Notes: generated by a model from the sequence alone, not told the origin. A stretch of 64,000 bases of DNA from Cricetomys ansorgei (GCA_026225945.1 JAMJFZ010000320.1:13732501-13796500), one strand, 5' to 3'. Shown: positions 12,164-23,905, numbered from the stretch's first letter. Program-made: numbers and translations.

Positions 12164-12499
12164 CACACCTATGGCAGTGAGGTTTGGGGGCCATTAGATA
12201 TGCACATATAAGTTTACTATAAGCTGCTTCTAACAGGTAGCTTTCTAATGTCTGCTTCCTACCAGCCACGTACGAGCTTTTCAGGTACTCCACATTCATT
12301 CACAAGTTCTGAAAATTCTGGTTGAGATGTCGAGTCGTTGGAGGTGCCCAGCGGCCCCTCTCTGTTCTAATTGCAATGTCCCTGAAGACTAGTAACATCC
12401 CACCTTGAACACGGCAGGTCCCCTAGTGAAAGAGCAGGGCTTTGCTCAGCTTGTACCGAGCAGCCGTTTCTCCTTGGTGTACGAGGATTTCTAGTGCAG

Positions 12500-12870
12500 T
12501 CTAGAAAGCCACCCTTATTAGGTATATATGAGTATTTGGCTGTACGCCTCAGCTTGCCGTTTACTTCCAGCTCCACTCCCCCTCCGTTTCCTTCAGAAAA
12601 GAGCAGGCCTCCAAAAGATACCAGCCAAACACGACACAAGAAGATACAATGAGGCAAACCCTCATTTCGAGACTGGACGAGGCAATCTAGGAAGAAGTAA
12701 ATGGTCCCAAGAGCAGGCAAGAGAATCAGAGACACCACTACTCCCGTTATTAGGAGCCCTACACAAACATCAAGCTAACAGCCCTACATATACACAGAGG
12801 ACCTGGTGTAGACCCCTGCAGGCTCCATGCCTGCTGCTCCCGACTTGGTGAGCCCATTTGAGACCTGCCT
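12500..12870 (-). mobile_element. Rodent L1 (Lx-like) 3' UTR fragment
   Basis: In reverse complement the order is GGGCTCACCAAG, CTCTTGCCTGCTCTTGGGACC, TAGATTGCCTCGTCCAGTCTC, GAGGCCTGCTCTTTTCTGAA and GGAAACGGAGGGGGAGTGG. This matches the remembered rodent L1 3' UTR. Only the 3' UTR is present. A second 3' UTR of the same type is at 54518-54960. Open frames here (e.g. 12367-12738 minus) are shadows of this element. Confidence 0.65.
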
Positions 12871-14469
12871 AGTGGTCGACTTGATTTTTTAAATAGCTGC
12901 TCTGTAACACGTCTGGTTCTGGCACAAGGCCAGTCACCTTCTTCTTCCTTGATTCTGTCAGGGACCATGTCCGTTACCTTTTCTTCTGAGTGTCGAACAG
13001 TGAAGTACGCGGGTGGAAAATTTTCCACTTATCAGTTTGCCTTCCTTCTTCTGATTCTGTGATTTTTGAATGATTGTAAATTTGGAGATATGGGTGGATG
13101 TAATGGCTTCCTTTTTAAAAATATCTTAAAATATAGCACAAGATCCACAGGGGGAAAAAAAAAAAGAAATTTAATAGTTCCAAAATAAGAAAGAAAACTT
13201 AATACCTCACATGTAAGTTTCTATACCATGTTTCCTACCTGTAAATATATCACCTTTTTGAAGTTACTGATTAATTGGATTTTTTTTTCTAGACTTGGGA
13301 AAACATATGTCTTAGAAGATGAAGATACTATGATGCTAGCTTACTTAAGAATCAACATTGTGAATGGCAGGTGACCCGTCTAACAAAGGCTCTGGGAGAG
13401 ATACATTTGGTTTTCCTATACTTGATCTAAGACCCTCCTCAAGCCAACAGCAATGGTATCGTTCTTTTCATCCTGACAGAACAGCACACAATGCTTCGAA
13501 GGGAGGCAGGGCCTTTGTACAGTTTTCCTCATCCGTGGGAAATCTCACACATTCCTGAGAATGAAATTATCTTTTTATCACTCTAATTTTTTGTGTTAAT
13601 CAAACTTTAAATATGACAGGAAAGTATTTTTTAATATAATAGGGGATCAAACCGTCATACTGGCGAGATGGCAGAAATCTTTTAATATTAAATTTTAATG
13701 AAATGATGTTATTGCAAAAGGAATTTTGAAGAGAACAAGAAAACTGGATATTAAAAGTCAAGGTGGGGGGAAAAAAACATGTGCAGGGAGTTGGCTCAAA
13801 TGGCATATTGTCTAAGAACGGAAGAACAGATACTTCCTCAACAATCAGCAGCAGCTCTGAGCCACACCTTCAACCCGTGAACAGCTGATCACCTGAACAA
13901 GGCTTACATAACAGGACTCCCGTAAACCCTGCCCGAGGTTACTGTAGGGGATAGCGTGCGGTGGTAAAAATATGGAGCCTTTACAGAGGGCATAGACACT
14001 CCTCATCCTTTTCCTGAGACCTTGCCCTGAACCTGTATCTCTCCACCTCTGTTCCCGGGTCACCGTGTCCTTTGTAACGTACTAATAATCATACACAGAG
14101 TGCTTACATGGGTGCTATCGATTTGTTTGATTATTATTGAGGCTGGAAGAAACTTGTAAGTCTGTGCCAGCTTGAGAGAAATGCGAGGGGCATGGACACC
14201 CCATTTGCAGCTGGCAGAGGTGAAGGCCCTTAGCTTATTGATTCCCTACTACCAATGGATCGAGTGTTGGAGGATTTGAGAACCACTGGTGTTGGGGGGA
14301 AATACTTACAACAAGCTCAGTACTCGGGTCATCCTCAGATACGTAAGGGTTTCTGGACCACACTGGATTTCCTTAAACTCTTGATTCAGAAACCAAAACC
14401 AAACCAAAAGAAAATCCACAGAACAGTCAGACCAAAGGGTTCGGTGTGTTATGGGAAGTAAGGCTGTGC
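12871..14469. other. No recognised feature
   Basis: No exon with paired splice sites, and no repeat that I can place. Short AT-rich and A-rich runs occur around 13130-13300. Confidence 0.4.
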
Positions 14470-14860
14470 TGGTCGGGTTTTCGTCAACCGGATTCAAGCT
14501 ACAATTATCCGGGAAGGGGGACCTCAGTTGAGGGGCTGCCTCTCTCTGATTGCCCTCAAGCGAGTCTATAAGGGGCATTTTCTTGATAGGATTTTTGTCG
14601 GAGGGCCCAGTTTACTGGGGGTTGTGTATAAAAGCAGTCTGAGCAAGCTGTAGGGAGAAACGCAGTTAGCAGCACTCTTCCATGGCCTCTGCTTCAGTTC
14701 CTGTCTCCAAGTTCCTGCCTCGACACCCTATCTTGACTTCCCTCAGTAGCAGCCTATAATCGGAGTGTGTACCAAATGAACCCCTGACTCTCCCAAATTG
14801 CTTTTGATCATGCTGTTTATCAGAGCAATTGAAAGAAAACTAGAATATCAACTAATGAAT
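14470..14860 (-). mobile_element. Rodent interspersed repeat, family A
   Basis: Reverse orientation to the copy at 9336. It contains GGGCATTTTCTTGATAGG, TATAAAAGCAGTCTGAGCAAGC, CTTCCATGGCCTCTGC and CATGCTGTTTATCAGAGCAATTGAAAG. Diverged, with no coding potential. Confidence 0.6.
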
Positions 14861-14999
14861 ATCTTTGTGTGGTCACAAGCGTTTCCCTCCCGGGCATCCA
14901 TTCTGCACACAGTGTCCTTTAAACCCACCCCGAACTGAGACAAGACAGTTTATTGGATGGAGAGTGGGATAGTTGACAATGCCTTCTTAATTACAAGCG

Positions 15000-15028
15000 T
15001 GTGTTTTTAAAGTTTTTTAATTTTATTA

Positions 15029-15064
<36 letters not shown>

Positions 15065-15190
15065 TGAGTGTGTGCGCACGCGCATAAAGGAAACAACTTT
15101 GGAGTTGAGTCTCTTCCTCTGCCACCTGAGTTCCTGGGATTGAACTCAGGTTATCAGGCTTGCTTGACCCACTGAGTCAACTCTTTTTAT
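15000..15190 (-). mobile_element. B2-type SINE containing (TG)n
   Basis: The reverse complement ends in a tRNA-like head (TGACCCACTGAGTCAACTC and CCTGGGATTGAACTCAGGTT on plus), preceded by a (TG)n run at 15031-15061 that corresponds to the SINE 3' CA-rich tail. Confidence 0.6.
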
Positions 15191-15469
15191 AGAGAATTGT
15201 TTAAGAAAACAATCCTTCAGGACCAAAAGAGACCCTTAAGGAAACAATGAAAGTTGAGGCTGTATATCCCAAGGCTTATTCTGACTGCTGAAGACTCCAA
15301 GACTTTGAAGTTGCTCCAATCTTTGAAGTTGCTCTCTCTTGTCAGAAACATATGCTTTACAACATATAAGGGCATAATAGAAGGTCCCAAATAGGGGGAA
15401 GTCGCCTTCAAAATATAAAAGCTCTAAGTACAACAGGAAGCATGAGTTAAACAACCAACAATCTAGCAG

Positions 15470-15560
15470 GACAGCACACGGAACATACAGGGCACATGGG
15501 AAGGTACACAAGACATACAGGGCACGTGGGACAGCACACAGGCACATGGGACAGCACACG
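15470..15560 (+). repeat. Degenerate short tandem repeat
   Basis: Repeats of GGGACAGCACAC, ACATACAGGGCAC and GGCACATGGGACAGC alternate over about 90 bp. The minus-strand Cys/Pro-rich frame over it (15236-15568) is a by-product. Confidence 0.7.
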
Positions 15561-15689
15561 GGGTACACATGTTAGATTGGATGCAAGGTCAAGGCCAGTG
15601 GTTCTTACAGTCAAGTATTGAAAGGAGAGTTAAAGGAAATCGTTTCTTGGACATAGCATTTAACAAGAAGGCTTGTTGTTGTTGTTCCG

Positions 15690-15805
15690 TATTGCACCAC
15701 CTCACTACAGGACAAAAGACAATGGGGCCAGTGGACTGTGGACTGGACTTTCAAAAACTGGAGCCGAAATCATCTTTTTCTTTTTATAAAACAGTTATGC
15801 CCCAG
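15690..15805 (+). mobile_element. Family B-type repeat tail (partial)
   Basis: Contains GGGCCAGTGGACTGTGGACT and GAGCCGAAATCATCTTTTTC, similar to the tail of a common rodent repeat that normally ends GAGCCAAAATAAATC. Short and diverged. Confidence 0.35.
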
Positions 15806-16125
15806 ATAGTTCCTTATAGGGCTGGGAAGCTGACTAGCGCCTCAGGAAGCAGAGTCTGTGATGGGTTTTAGCTTCCAGGATTTATAGCTTTAGGAAATGA
15901 CCATTAGATTAATACACATGGGGAACGTGACGGAAGTAGGATTGGGCAGAAGGAGAAGCTGGGCTAAGATGTGGTCACAGTCAGAGAACAAGCCAGCCTC
16001 ATGGGGATCTTTGAGCATGGACTGGCCCTTCAGAGTGACCTTGAACTGTGCTACAGGGTGTCAAGTCTTTGCACTATAGTGACCTGTAATTGGCCACAGG
16101 CTTCTTCAAAAGAAGTCGCGAGTGT

Positions 16126-16445
16126 TGGGACTAGGGAGATGGCTCAGTTAGTAAATTGTTTTCTGGTCAAGCATGAAGACCTCAGTTCAGATCCCAAGCA
16201 ATCACACTTAAAAAAGAAAAAAAAAAGCCTGGGTGCAGAAGCAGATGATTGTCACTCCAGTGCAGGGAGCTTGGGACAGGTGAATCCCTGGGCCTCACTT
16301 GCCTGCCGGGCTAGCCAATGGATGAGCTTTGGTTTTAGTGAAAGATCCTGTCTCAAAAAAGTAAGGAGGTGGGGAAAACACCTGATGTGATCTCTGTGCA
16401 CACACTTGTACCAGCACACGTGCGTGCGCACGCGCACACCCAATG
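16126..16445 (+). mobile_element. tRNA-derived SINE, B3 type
   Basis: Head GACTAGGGAGATGGCTCAGTTAGTAAA with A and B boxes (GTTCAGATCCC), central oligo-A, then GGGACAGGTGAATCCCTGGG, GGCTAGCCAATGGATGAGC, AGATCCTGTCTCAAAAA and a CA/GC-rich tail ending near 16440. Confidence 0.75.
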
Positions 16446-17459
16446 ACAATGCAATGGCAATTTGGCAAACTGCATGCAGGCATGCAACCAATATAATAAG
16501 GTGAAGAAAGATTTAGATAGCTTTAATACTTCTGCTTAATTTCCAGATGCTTCTCTTTGGGGTCTTGATAAAACAAGGCTAATGCGTCATGTCACTTCTA
16601 TTAATCATTCTGTTTGATTACCCTAGGGATATCCCCCCTCTAGAATAACAGGAGGAGAGTTAACAATTAAAGAGTAGGAAGAAGATTTAGAACTAATATC
16701 TGCCCTTAAGTAATATCTTCCTGAAAGCTTAAGTAGAAAAAAAAATGCAATTTCACTTGAATTCTAATGCAGACACGAACAAATCTCTCTCCACTGCAGA
16801 TAGGGCACTGACGGTAGATCAAAGTAAGAGATTCCACCCAAGTACAGTTTGGTGAACTAATGAGGAATTTGCTTGGCTTATTTACACAAGCATGGGTGAG
16901 GGATTACTCAGAGGAACATGAGTGACCCTCATATTCCTGCACTATTTCAAAATCCCACCCCATGGTGGATGGTAAATTCTGCTAACCTTCTACCTCCTAT
17001 CCATCCCAGCATCTCTCAAGATCATTTTCAGTTAGGAGCGGGATAGGGCGGAAGGGATTATTGGTTGGCTGAATTTCCAGGTGAGGGTCCAGTGACCTCC
17101 ACATCTCTTTGTACCATGCGATGTCGGCAACTCCATGGCCTTTACTATGAACTTCTCTATTGCTGTATTGCTTTGTTTATTTAGTTGGGCTATGGGGCCA
17201 GGGTTATCACTGCTCCAAGACAGTAGTGGAGTGACCGTGCTGCTCCCGGAGGAAAAAGCCTAGCACAACAGTTTAACTGGGAAATCCCCTAGAATCGCCC
17301 ACAAATTTCTGAGTCCATGGGAGAGCAGGGGACTGAAATTGGGCGGGAGTGGACGATTCTGCACAGGCCAGGGGCAGTTCACAGACATGGCAGAAGGAGG
17401 ACCACAGGTGCTAGGGGAAGAGCAGTTTTGAGCACAGTGCTGAAGAACATATTCTGAAC
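16446..17459. other. No recognised feature
   Basis: No splice-flanked frame and no repeat recognised. Confidence 0.4.
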
Positions 17460-17577
17460 GGCCACTAGCCTGGACGCAGAGCCTGACCCAGATACCTGCC
17501 TAGCTGAGAGACCTTGAGCGAGTCCCTTACAATATTCTCTCCTCAGCTTCCCTCACAGAAATAGTGATAATGATACC
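17460..17577 (+). mobile_element. MIR SINE core, split by a B1
   Basis: AGCTGAGAGACCTTGAGCGAGTCCCTTAC followed by TCAGCTTCCCTCACAGAAATAGTGATAATGATACC matches the MIR core (normally GTGACCTTGGGCAAGTCACTTA...). The B1 at 17578-17760 interrupts it. Confidence 0.7.
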
Positions 17578-17770
17578 CACTCCCTCCCCCCACCACACAC
17601 ACACCTTTTTGGTTATTTTCTTTTGGTCTTTTTGAGACAGGGATCCCCTGCGTAGCCCTGGCTGTCCTGGAACTTGCTTTGCAGACCAGGCTCGCCTCCA
17701 GATCCACCTGCCTCTGCCTCCTGAGTGCTGGGATTAAAGGCATGCGCCACCACTGCCGGGTAATGATACC
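17578..17770 (-). mobile_element. B1 SINE inserted in MIR, 10-bp target duplication
   Basis: Reverse-oriented B1: TTTTTGAGACAGGGATCCCC, CCTGGCTGTCCTGGAACTTG and GTGCTGGGATTAAAGGCATG. It is bracketed by an exact TAATGATACC at 17568-17577 and 17761-17770. The second copy is included here as the right-hand duplicate. Confidence 0.92.
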
Positions 17771-17799
17771 TATCTTAGCTACAGACAAAAATCCGAAGT

Positions 17800-18260
17800 C
17801 ACGTGTTCAACTTAGAATGAACTGGTGCATTTGTTCGCTGTCACTGAAGTAACACATTCAGGCAAACTTTGTGATCCGTAACACATCTGCTGTGAGTCCT
17901 GGAGGTCAGAAGCCCGAAATTAGCTTATCTCATGTCGAGTCATGGCATTGTCTGCATTGGTTTCTTCTGGGGATTCTCAGGGGAGAACTCATTCGCATTC
18001 CTTGGCTTGTGGTTCTTTTTCCATTGTACAACAAGACTCGTTGTTCTTCGATCAAATCTCAGCTTCAGTCATCGCTCCGCCTCTGGTCTCCTCCCTTGTC
18101 AGGTCCCCGGGGCGGAGGGGGGGGGGGTTTCCCTCTTTAAAGGGCAGTGATGGATACCTTTGACTCACCTGCTTAATCTTGTCATTTTATCCTAAATGCA
18201 ATCACATTCACAAAGTTTCTTTGTCATGCAAGGAACGGGGGTCCTGGGGATTCCTCTGGA
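17800..18260 (+). mobile_element. Old mammalian interspersed repeat (unnamed)
   Basis: CCTGGAGGTCAGAAGCCCGAAAT, GGGGAGAACTCATTCGCATTCCTTGGC and CTCCGCCTCTGGTCTCCTCC follow the order of a common old mammalian repeat that I recall but cannot name. A G11 run lies near 18117-18128. Confidence 0.4.
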
Positions 18261-18793
18261 AGACCGCTGTTCAGCTTTTCCCACGCGTGGCCCAGTGAGA
18301 TGATTTAGATACTGTGTTTATCCTAGCTTCTATGTGGGGTTTGCTCTTACCTTACTGGATTATTTTTGCTTAAAAATTCATGAGGTTTCTACAACAACCT
18401 ATTGTGACAGAAAGTTAGTAGTGTTCACTAAAATACAGTGCGTGTCTTTACAGTGCTCCCTAGGACACCTTTGCAAATTAGGTCAAGACAAAAGGATATG
18501 AGCAGAAATTACAACAGTCACCCAGCATAGCTTTTGGAATTTATTCCTAGACTGGGTCACATTTCACAGGAAAAGAAGAGCCTATGATCAATTATTGCAA
18601 ATGAGTCCACGCTATCCGTGACCGCCGGCACATTAGCCTATGTGGTTAACCTTCGAGGAAAATGTCTTGTGAAATTCTGAAGGTTTCTCTTCTCTGGCAA
18701 CACTGGCCTTGAAGAACAACCATCAGAGACACCACAGATACAAGTCTGAGTACCCGGTCTTCACTAGATACGAGGCAAATCACTCTTATTTGA
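18261..18793. other. No recognised feature
   Basis: No exon or repeat identified. Confidence 0.4.
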
Positions 18794-19140
18794 GATGTGG
18801 AGATGGCTCAGTGTAAAGTACTTGCCGCAGGAGCGTGAGGACCTGGGTTCAAGTTCCCGGATCCCGTGTAAAGCTAGCCGCAACAGCACAAACCCGTAAC
18901 CCCTGCGTTCCTCCTGCGCAAGACGGGCGGCAGAGACAGGAGAGACCCGCGGAAGCTCTCGGAGCAGCTGGCCTGGCATACCTAGTGACTGACAAGCCAG
19001 AAGGTGGTGAACAGTGCCCGTGGTATCCGAGTGAGTCACGATACACGTGCATTTGCACACACATACACAGCTGTGCAGACGTGTGTCCACGCACACACAT
19101 CACACTCACACACATACATGCGCACACACATGAACATCAT
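18794..19140 (+). mobile_element. tRNA-derived SINE, B3 type
   Basis: Head GGAGATGGCTCAGTGTAAAGTACTTGCC with B box GGTTCAAGTTCCC, a GC-rich middle with unusually many CpGs, and an ACACACAT-rich tail at 19040-19135. Confidence 0.7.
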
Positions 19141-19503
19141 TACCACCATCGAGCACTGGGGTTTACTTGTTAGCACAGCACAGTCTGCTCCACCCTGACT
19201 GAGACTTCTACTCAGCAAGCTTGCCTTCCCTCACTGCAATTCCATCATCGCAGTGAGAGCTTAACTTCACTTAAAGGTCAGAGCTTTGAATCTCAGCAGC
19301 CAAGTTAGCTGCTAGGTACCCCGTAGCTAGGTGCCCTCCCGAGGGTCTCCATGGGTCTGTATGGGTCTGACTGCATGCTTTTGACCTGGGACAGAGAAAT
19401 AAAAACTCCACAGTTATAACAATACTTGATGTCGTCCCCATCCCCCCACCCCAGCTCTCCTGGGCTTAACTTCTGGCAACTAGAAACTAGAAACCAGAGG
19501 CTT

Positions 19504-19532
19504 CTTTTTTTCTTTTCTTTTTTTTTTTTTTT
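19504..19532. repeat. T-rich tract
   Basis: Interrupted T run (TTTTTTTCTTTTCTTT...), probably the reverse of an A-rich tail. I see no attached SINE body. Confidence 0.8.
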
Positions 19533-19855
19533 CAGAAAGGCTTTGTGAAGAACCAAAGTTCACACATTATGTCAGGAACTTTGTTGCCTCAAACGAAAGC
19601 ATGCTGGGCTTTGTTATTTAGCAGCTCCCAGTGCAGTGGCGAATGGAAGAGAAGACCTTATGTGCACAGGGTGGAGGGAGAGCCGCTCACACTAACTTTG
19701 TTCTCATCGACACACACCACGAGCATCTGCACACCTTTCTTAGGCAGCCACCGGCAGCGTCCATTGCTCAGAGAAAAAGTTCAAGAGTCTGCAGTTCACA
19801 AAGACGCGTTACCATCCACTGTTTTGAATCCCAACATTCAGCCTTTGTGGATTAA

Positions 19856-19940
19856 CAAGGAGGTGTGGGGAAGGAGGGGGGGAGAGAAAAGAGGAGAGGA
19901 AGGCCAGAAGAGGCAGAGGAGGGAGGTAGAGCAGGTCGTG
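19856..19940 (+). repeat. Purine-rich tract
   Basis: GGAGG/GAGAGAA/GGCAGAGGAGG-type sequence, more than 85 percent purine over about 80 bp. Confidence 0.7.
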
Positions 19941-20304
19941 GGGGGAGACCACCTCTCCAGCCCTGGGCATTTAGCACCCACCTGGCATCAGACGCGGAGC
20001 ACTGAGGGTGAACAAGAGTTCTGGAGCCAAACATTGAATGTGTGAGTTGTCAGAGTGCTTTGTTTATGGAAAGGATAGGTTTGTGGCTGTCTGTGGAATT
20101 ATGGCAAATGGAAAAGAGGCCACACACTGTGTCTCTCCTATTACAGAACGTTCTTGAAAGAATTAATGGACTCTCTCATTTACTCTTTGAAAAATCGACC
20201 AACCTTCAGAAGGGCTGAAAGCCTCTCATAAAGGGAGATGCTGATGGTCAAATGGGTCACAACTTACGTTCACATCACAACTTACGGCTGGGAAAAAAAT
20301 AAAG

Positions 20305-20490
20305 AGGACACAGAGTGTTGAATGACCCTTCTAGGCACGGGGCTGGCCTGGCACTGTTTTAAACACTGGTCCTAATGTAACCAATCAGTAGCTGATTGCC
20401 ACCAATACTCACATGAGGAAGGGAGCCCCAGACAAACGGAGCAGCGTTTTCACAGTCACACACACAGCAATCTAACTAGGAATCACACTT
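20305..20490 (+). mobile_element. MIR SINE
   Basis: CTGGCCTGGCACTGTTTTAAACACTGG, then ACTCACATGAGGAAGGGAGCCCCAGACA and CACAGTCACACACACAGCAATCTAACTAGGAATCACAC, matching MIR order with divergence. Confidence 0.6.
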
Positions 20491-20904
20491 TCTATTTTTT
20501 TCCCTAGAATACATTGCCTCTGAAGCCTTCACCGGAATCTAACCAACCCCAGCTCTTTGAGGACTAATGATTTGTCTACAGAGGCAGAGTCACAACATGG
20601 GTCGAGGGCTCTCCCCGCCACGCTATGCCATCCAGAGAAGTCGAGAAGTGAACATGTGGATACCAGCTGCCTGTAATGGGAGCAGAATAACTTCCCAGAC
20701 CCGGCCCCGCTATTGGCCAAATAAACAAGGAATGTGGGTAAGTTGACACCTGCTGTTTCTTTATATACGTATCTAAATTTACAAAACAGCTGTGAAAAGA
20801 GTTTTTAAAGTTTTGCCAATTTTATTCAGCTGTACGAGGGGGGAAAAGAATCAAACATTTGCCTAAAGTGAAAATACAGTTATACTTGTTGGACCCATAA
20901 CAAA

Positions 20905-21045
20905 TAGCGGGTCTTAATATATTCTTCAAGCTAGCCTTAGACTCACTTAGCAGCACAGGCTAGCTTCAAACTCAGCAATCCTCTTGTGCCTGCCTTTCTA
21001 ATGCAAGCACTACAAGCATGCATTACTACATCTAGCTCGGGGTCT
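20905..21045 (-). mobile_element. Diverged B1-like SINE
   Basis: CTAGCCTTAGACTCACTTAGC, AGGCTAGCTTCAAACTCAGCAATCCTC and GCACTACAAGCATGCATTACTACA match a reverse-oriented B1 or proto-B1. Confidence 0.55.
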
Positions 21046-21059
21046 AGTTTTAAAAAGTT

Positions 21060-21084
21060 CTTTACTTTTATTAAAAGCTTTTAA

Positions 21085-21125
<41 letters not shown>

Positions 21126-21295
21126 ATGTGCGTGTACACGCCATGTGAGTACAAGTACCTGTCAGAAGAGGGCATCAGATCCCCTGGAGCTGGAGTTAAA
21201 AGTAGCTATGAGAGGACTGAAATGGATTCTAGAAGCCGAAATTCAGTCCTCTGGAAGAGCAAACAGCTGGGCTACCTCTCCAGCTCCGAGGTCCA
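21060..21295 (-). mobile_element. B2 SINE containing (TG)n
   Basis: A TG run at 21088-21123 is followed by GAGGGCATCAGATCCCCTGGAGCTGGAGTTA and CAGTCCTCTGGAAGAGCAAACAGC...CTACCTCTCCAGCTCC, the reverse of the B2 body and tRNA head. The Cys-Val-rich frames at 21088 and 21090 are artefacts of it. Confidence 0.85.
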
Positions 21296-22440
21296 GGCAG
21301 AACCATTTAGCAAACGGAACGCAGAAAATGAAACTCATCATTTAACTCAATATTTTGCAAAATAGAGAGAAATGGGATTGGCTAATGATTCCCCTGTCTC
21401 TTGCCTCCCTTGAAGTTGTACAAAGTGACTAAGTCCCCTTGAGGCTGGTCTGCAGTTGTATCAGAAATGAAGCCAGGCAGGCTTGATTTTCGGAGGAAAG
21501 CACACACTCCTTTTGCTTTGATAGTACACACATATTATCCCCTTTGTGATGATGCCATGGTTTAAAATCACACCCTAGTATCATCACTCCCTCAAACTGC
21601 GCATTCACAGAGTGGTCTGGTACCCTGAGCACAGGAAGCACAAAAGCTCTCAGTTCCTCCATGAGAAAGGGAGTACGTCTCACCTTGACACTATTGCTGG
21701 CAAATCTCAGAGAGATGAGCATTTTGAAATGCTATAAACAGCGTAGCCTTTTCTTAGCATTTGAAGAGCACATTAATAGCCTGGCCTTTTCTGAAGGGCT
21801 TTCTTATTCCCTTACCCAAATTTGACAGTCAGACGCAGACAGTGAGAGGATGGACTCAAAGTCAGTGCAGTGTTTTTAAAAGCAGTGTGGAATTGATGTC
21901 ATCTGGCATTGTCTTCAGAAGAATATAAGAATATTAAGTGGATGCCTCATGATCTTGCACACAAAGGGTACTCTTCACTCGAGGACAGAATGATAATGTC
22001 TCAAAGAAGGGAGATCTAATTCTAGATGCCCATAAAATCTATTCAGACAGTTCATGGCTGCTCCAACAGAAATTAAGCAAAAGAAAGAAAGAGAGAGAGA
22101 GCGAGAAGGAAAATCTGTAATTGTTATCTGCCCCCTCCCACAAGAACGCGTGAATGGAATTAATTCATAATGCTCAGTAATTACCTCCTATAGCAATGCA
22201 GAGCTTTGTGATGGAAGCGGTGTGTACAGTTTATAGTGTGATCGCTGCACTTCGTGGGTTTTGTTAAAGAAGCCATCAGTAGACAGCAAGGAGCAGCTGC
22301 ATGCAGAGGAAGATGAAGTAAGTCTGGAAACTGGGTGCATTGTTAGCCATGGAGGCAGACTGTGTTACTGCCCAAGGAACCTGCAACTACGTTCCCAGCC
22401 CACATGCTCTTCTTACAAAGTGACAGGATGCTCTTGCAAC
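21296..22440. other. No repeat or gene recognised
   Basis: One of the longer repeat-free stretches. A short GA run lies at 22081-22110. The segment 22110-22260 has AT-rich homeodomain-like cores (TTAATTCATAAT, AGTAATTACC), mentioned among the findings. I see no exon. Confidence 0.4.
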
Positions 22441-22441
22441 C

Positions 22442-22655
22442 AAGGGGGGAGGGCTGTGACCACTATCAGCTGTGTGTCTTTGGGCAGGTCTTTTTGTTTG
22501 GCCTTGAAACTTAATTTCTTATTCTGCATCCTAGGCTGGCTTAGAATTAGCTGTGTAGCCCAGGCTGGACAAGAACTTACTATGGTAGCCTAATTGGGCT
22601 TCAAGATTCATGGCAATCCTTCTATCTCAGCTTCCCAAATTCTGGGCAGTACTTT
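22442..22655 (-). mobile_element. B1-like SINE next to a MIR scrap
   Basis: At 22450-22486, AGCTGTGTGTCTTTGGGCAGGTC is a MIR core in plus orientation. It is followed at 22495-22655 by a reverse-oriented B1-like element (GGCTGGCTTAGAATTAGCTGTGTAGCCCAGGCTGGACAAGAACTTAC, CTCAGCTTCCCAAATTCTGGGC). Confidence 0.5.
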
Positions 22656-23459
22656 GAAACAGTACCTTCTTTCTCCTGTGTCTTCGTGCAAAGACAGTCA
22701 TTCGTTAAAAAAAATCGCAGCCATTTACCTTTTCCTTTTTGTGAGCGCCACTCCCACCCGTTCTTTCTAGACTGACAGCTTGTCCTGGCTGGACTCTGTT
22801 GTTTTTCTTAGTGGGCCCATCCCAGTCTCTTACACTCGGCTGCATGAAACATTTTAAATACAGCTGACTCCACGCCCCTCCCCCCCCCAAAAAAACACCC
22901 CAAAAACCTCATTTCTCTTTGCATTCAGGAATTTGAAGATAAGGCTTGTATTTCCATCTTCATGGCAAAACTGCGAATCATGACCTCACCACGGAGCCTA
23001 CTGCGGAGCTGACACCTGTGTTTTCCTGCTCTTTCCAATCAAAGGAAAGTGTTCTGTGGATTGCCCTTGGCTGCGTTTGTGTTTGCTAAGTCTATTCTGT
23101 TACTGCGCAGTCGTTTTTCAGAACAATAAAGACTCTTCACAATGGACCGCTAAATTTCATGGAAGGAACCAGTGAGCCCTCAGGGAAAAAGTTCATCACC
23201 TCTAGAGCCCATTGGAAGAATGAGGGTAATGGCACCTGAGACTGGCTGTCTCGCCAACTAAGCCAGGCTTTCTTCTAGGCAGGAACTCAGGCTTTTCCTT
23301 CTGTGGTCTAGTGGCTTGGCCTCTGGGTGTCACAGAAGAGACACTGCACAGATGCCCGCTTAACAAATGACCGACGGCCATGACCCCAAAAGTCCACGTT
23401 GCCGGCAGAAGTAATGACTGCAATCTCAGGGCTATCTTCGGAAGACGAATTACAAACCA
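22656..23459. other. No recognised feature
   Basis: No exon or repeat identified. A short C8/A6 run lies near 22880-22895. Confidence 0.4.
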
Positions 23460-23570
23460 ATCGTTCCTTTAATATTTACGAACATTCATTTAATATTTAC
23501 CTGCTGGGTCCAGACACTGGACAAAACCCTGAGAATAAAAAGACAGTGGGAGGCAACCTTACGATATCCT
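23460..23570 (+). mobile_element. Possible L2 fragment
   Basis: CATTTAATATTTACCTGCTGGGTCCAGACACTGG resembles the L2-type ATTTATTGAGCACCTACTGTGTGCCAGGCACTG stretch. Weak. Confidence 0.3.
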
Positions 23571-23705
23571 GTTATAATATCAGATTACAACAGGAGACTG
23601 ATAATAGATGCTGTGTCATTCAGAAAGATTTTGATTCGAAAGTATTGCATGCCGAGAGATGTAAGGCAAAGGCTGGAGAAGGACGTGAAGAGAAGGCATC
23701 AGTCA

Positions 23706-23905
23706 GGTCTCCGAGCTGGCTCAGTGGGTAGAGGCGCTTGCCACCAAACCTGATGCCCTGAGTTCAATTCCCCAGAACCCACGTGGTAGAAGGACAGAAC
23801 CGTTTCTCAAAAAGTTGTCTTCTGTCATCCACGTATGACCTGTGTCATGAGCGCATGCTTTCTCGGTCACACACACACAATCGTGTAAAGAAATAAATAT
23901 GAACA
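23706..23905 (+). mobile_element. tRNA-derived SINE, B3 type
   Basis: GAGCTGGCTCAGTGGGTAGAGGCGCTTGCC with a B box (GAGTTCAATTCCCC), ACCCACGTGGTAGAAGGACAGAACC, AGTTGTCTTCTGTCATCCACG and a CACACACA/AAATAAATA tail. It keeps both pol III boxes and is relatively well preserved. Confidence 0.85.

Noticed and set aside
12367..12738. 123-residue minus frame
   Set aside because: It coincides with the rodent L1 3' UTR fragment and has no splice or promoter support.
19504..19532. T-rich run as a pol III terminator or gene end
   Set aside because: No upstream A/B boxes or gene in the right orientation. Best seen as a simple repeat.
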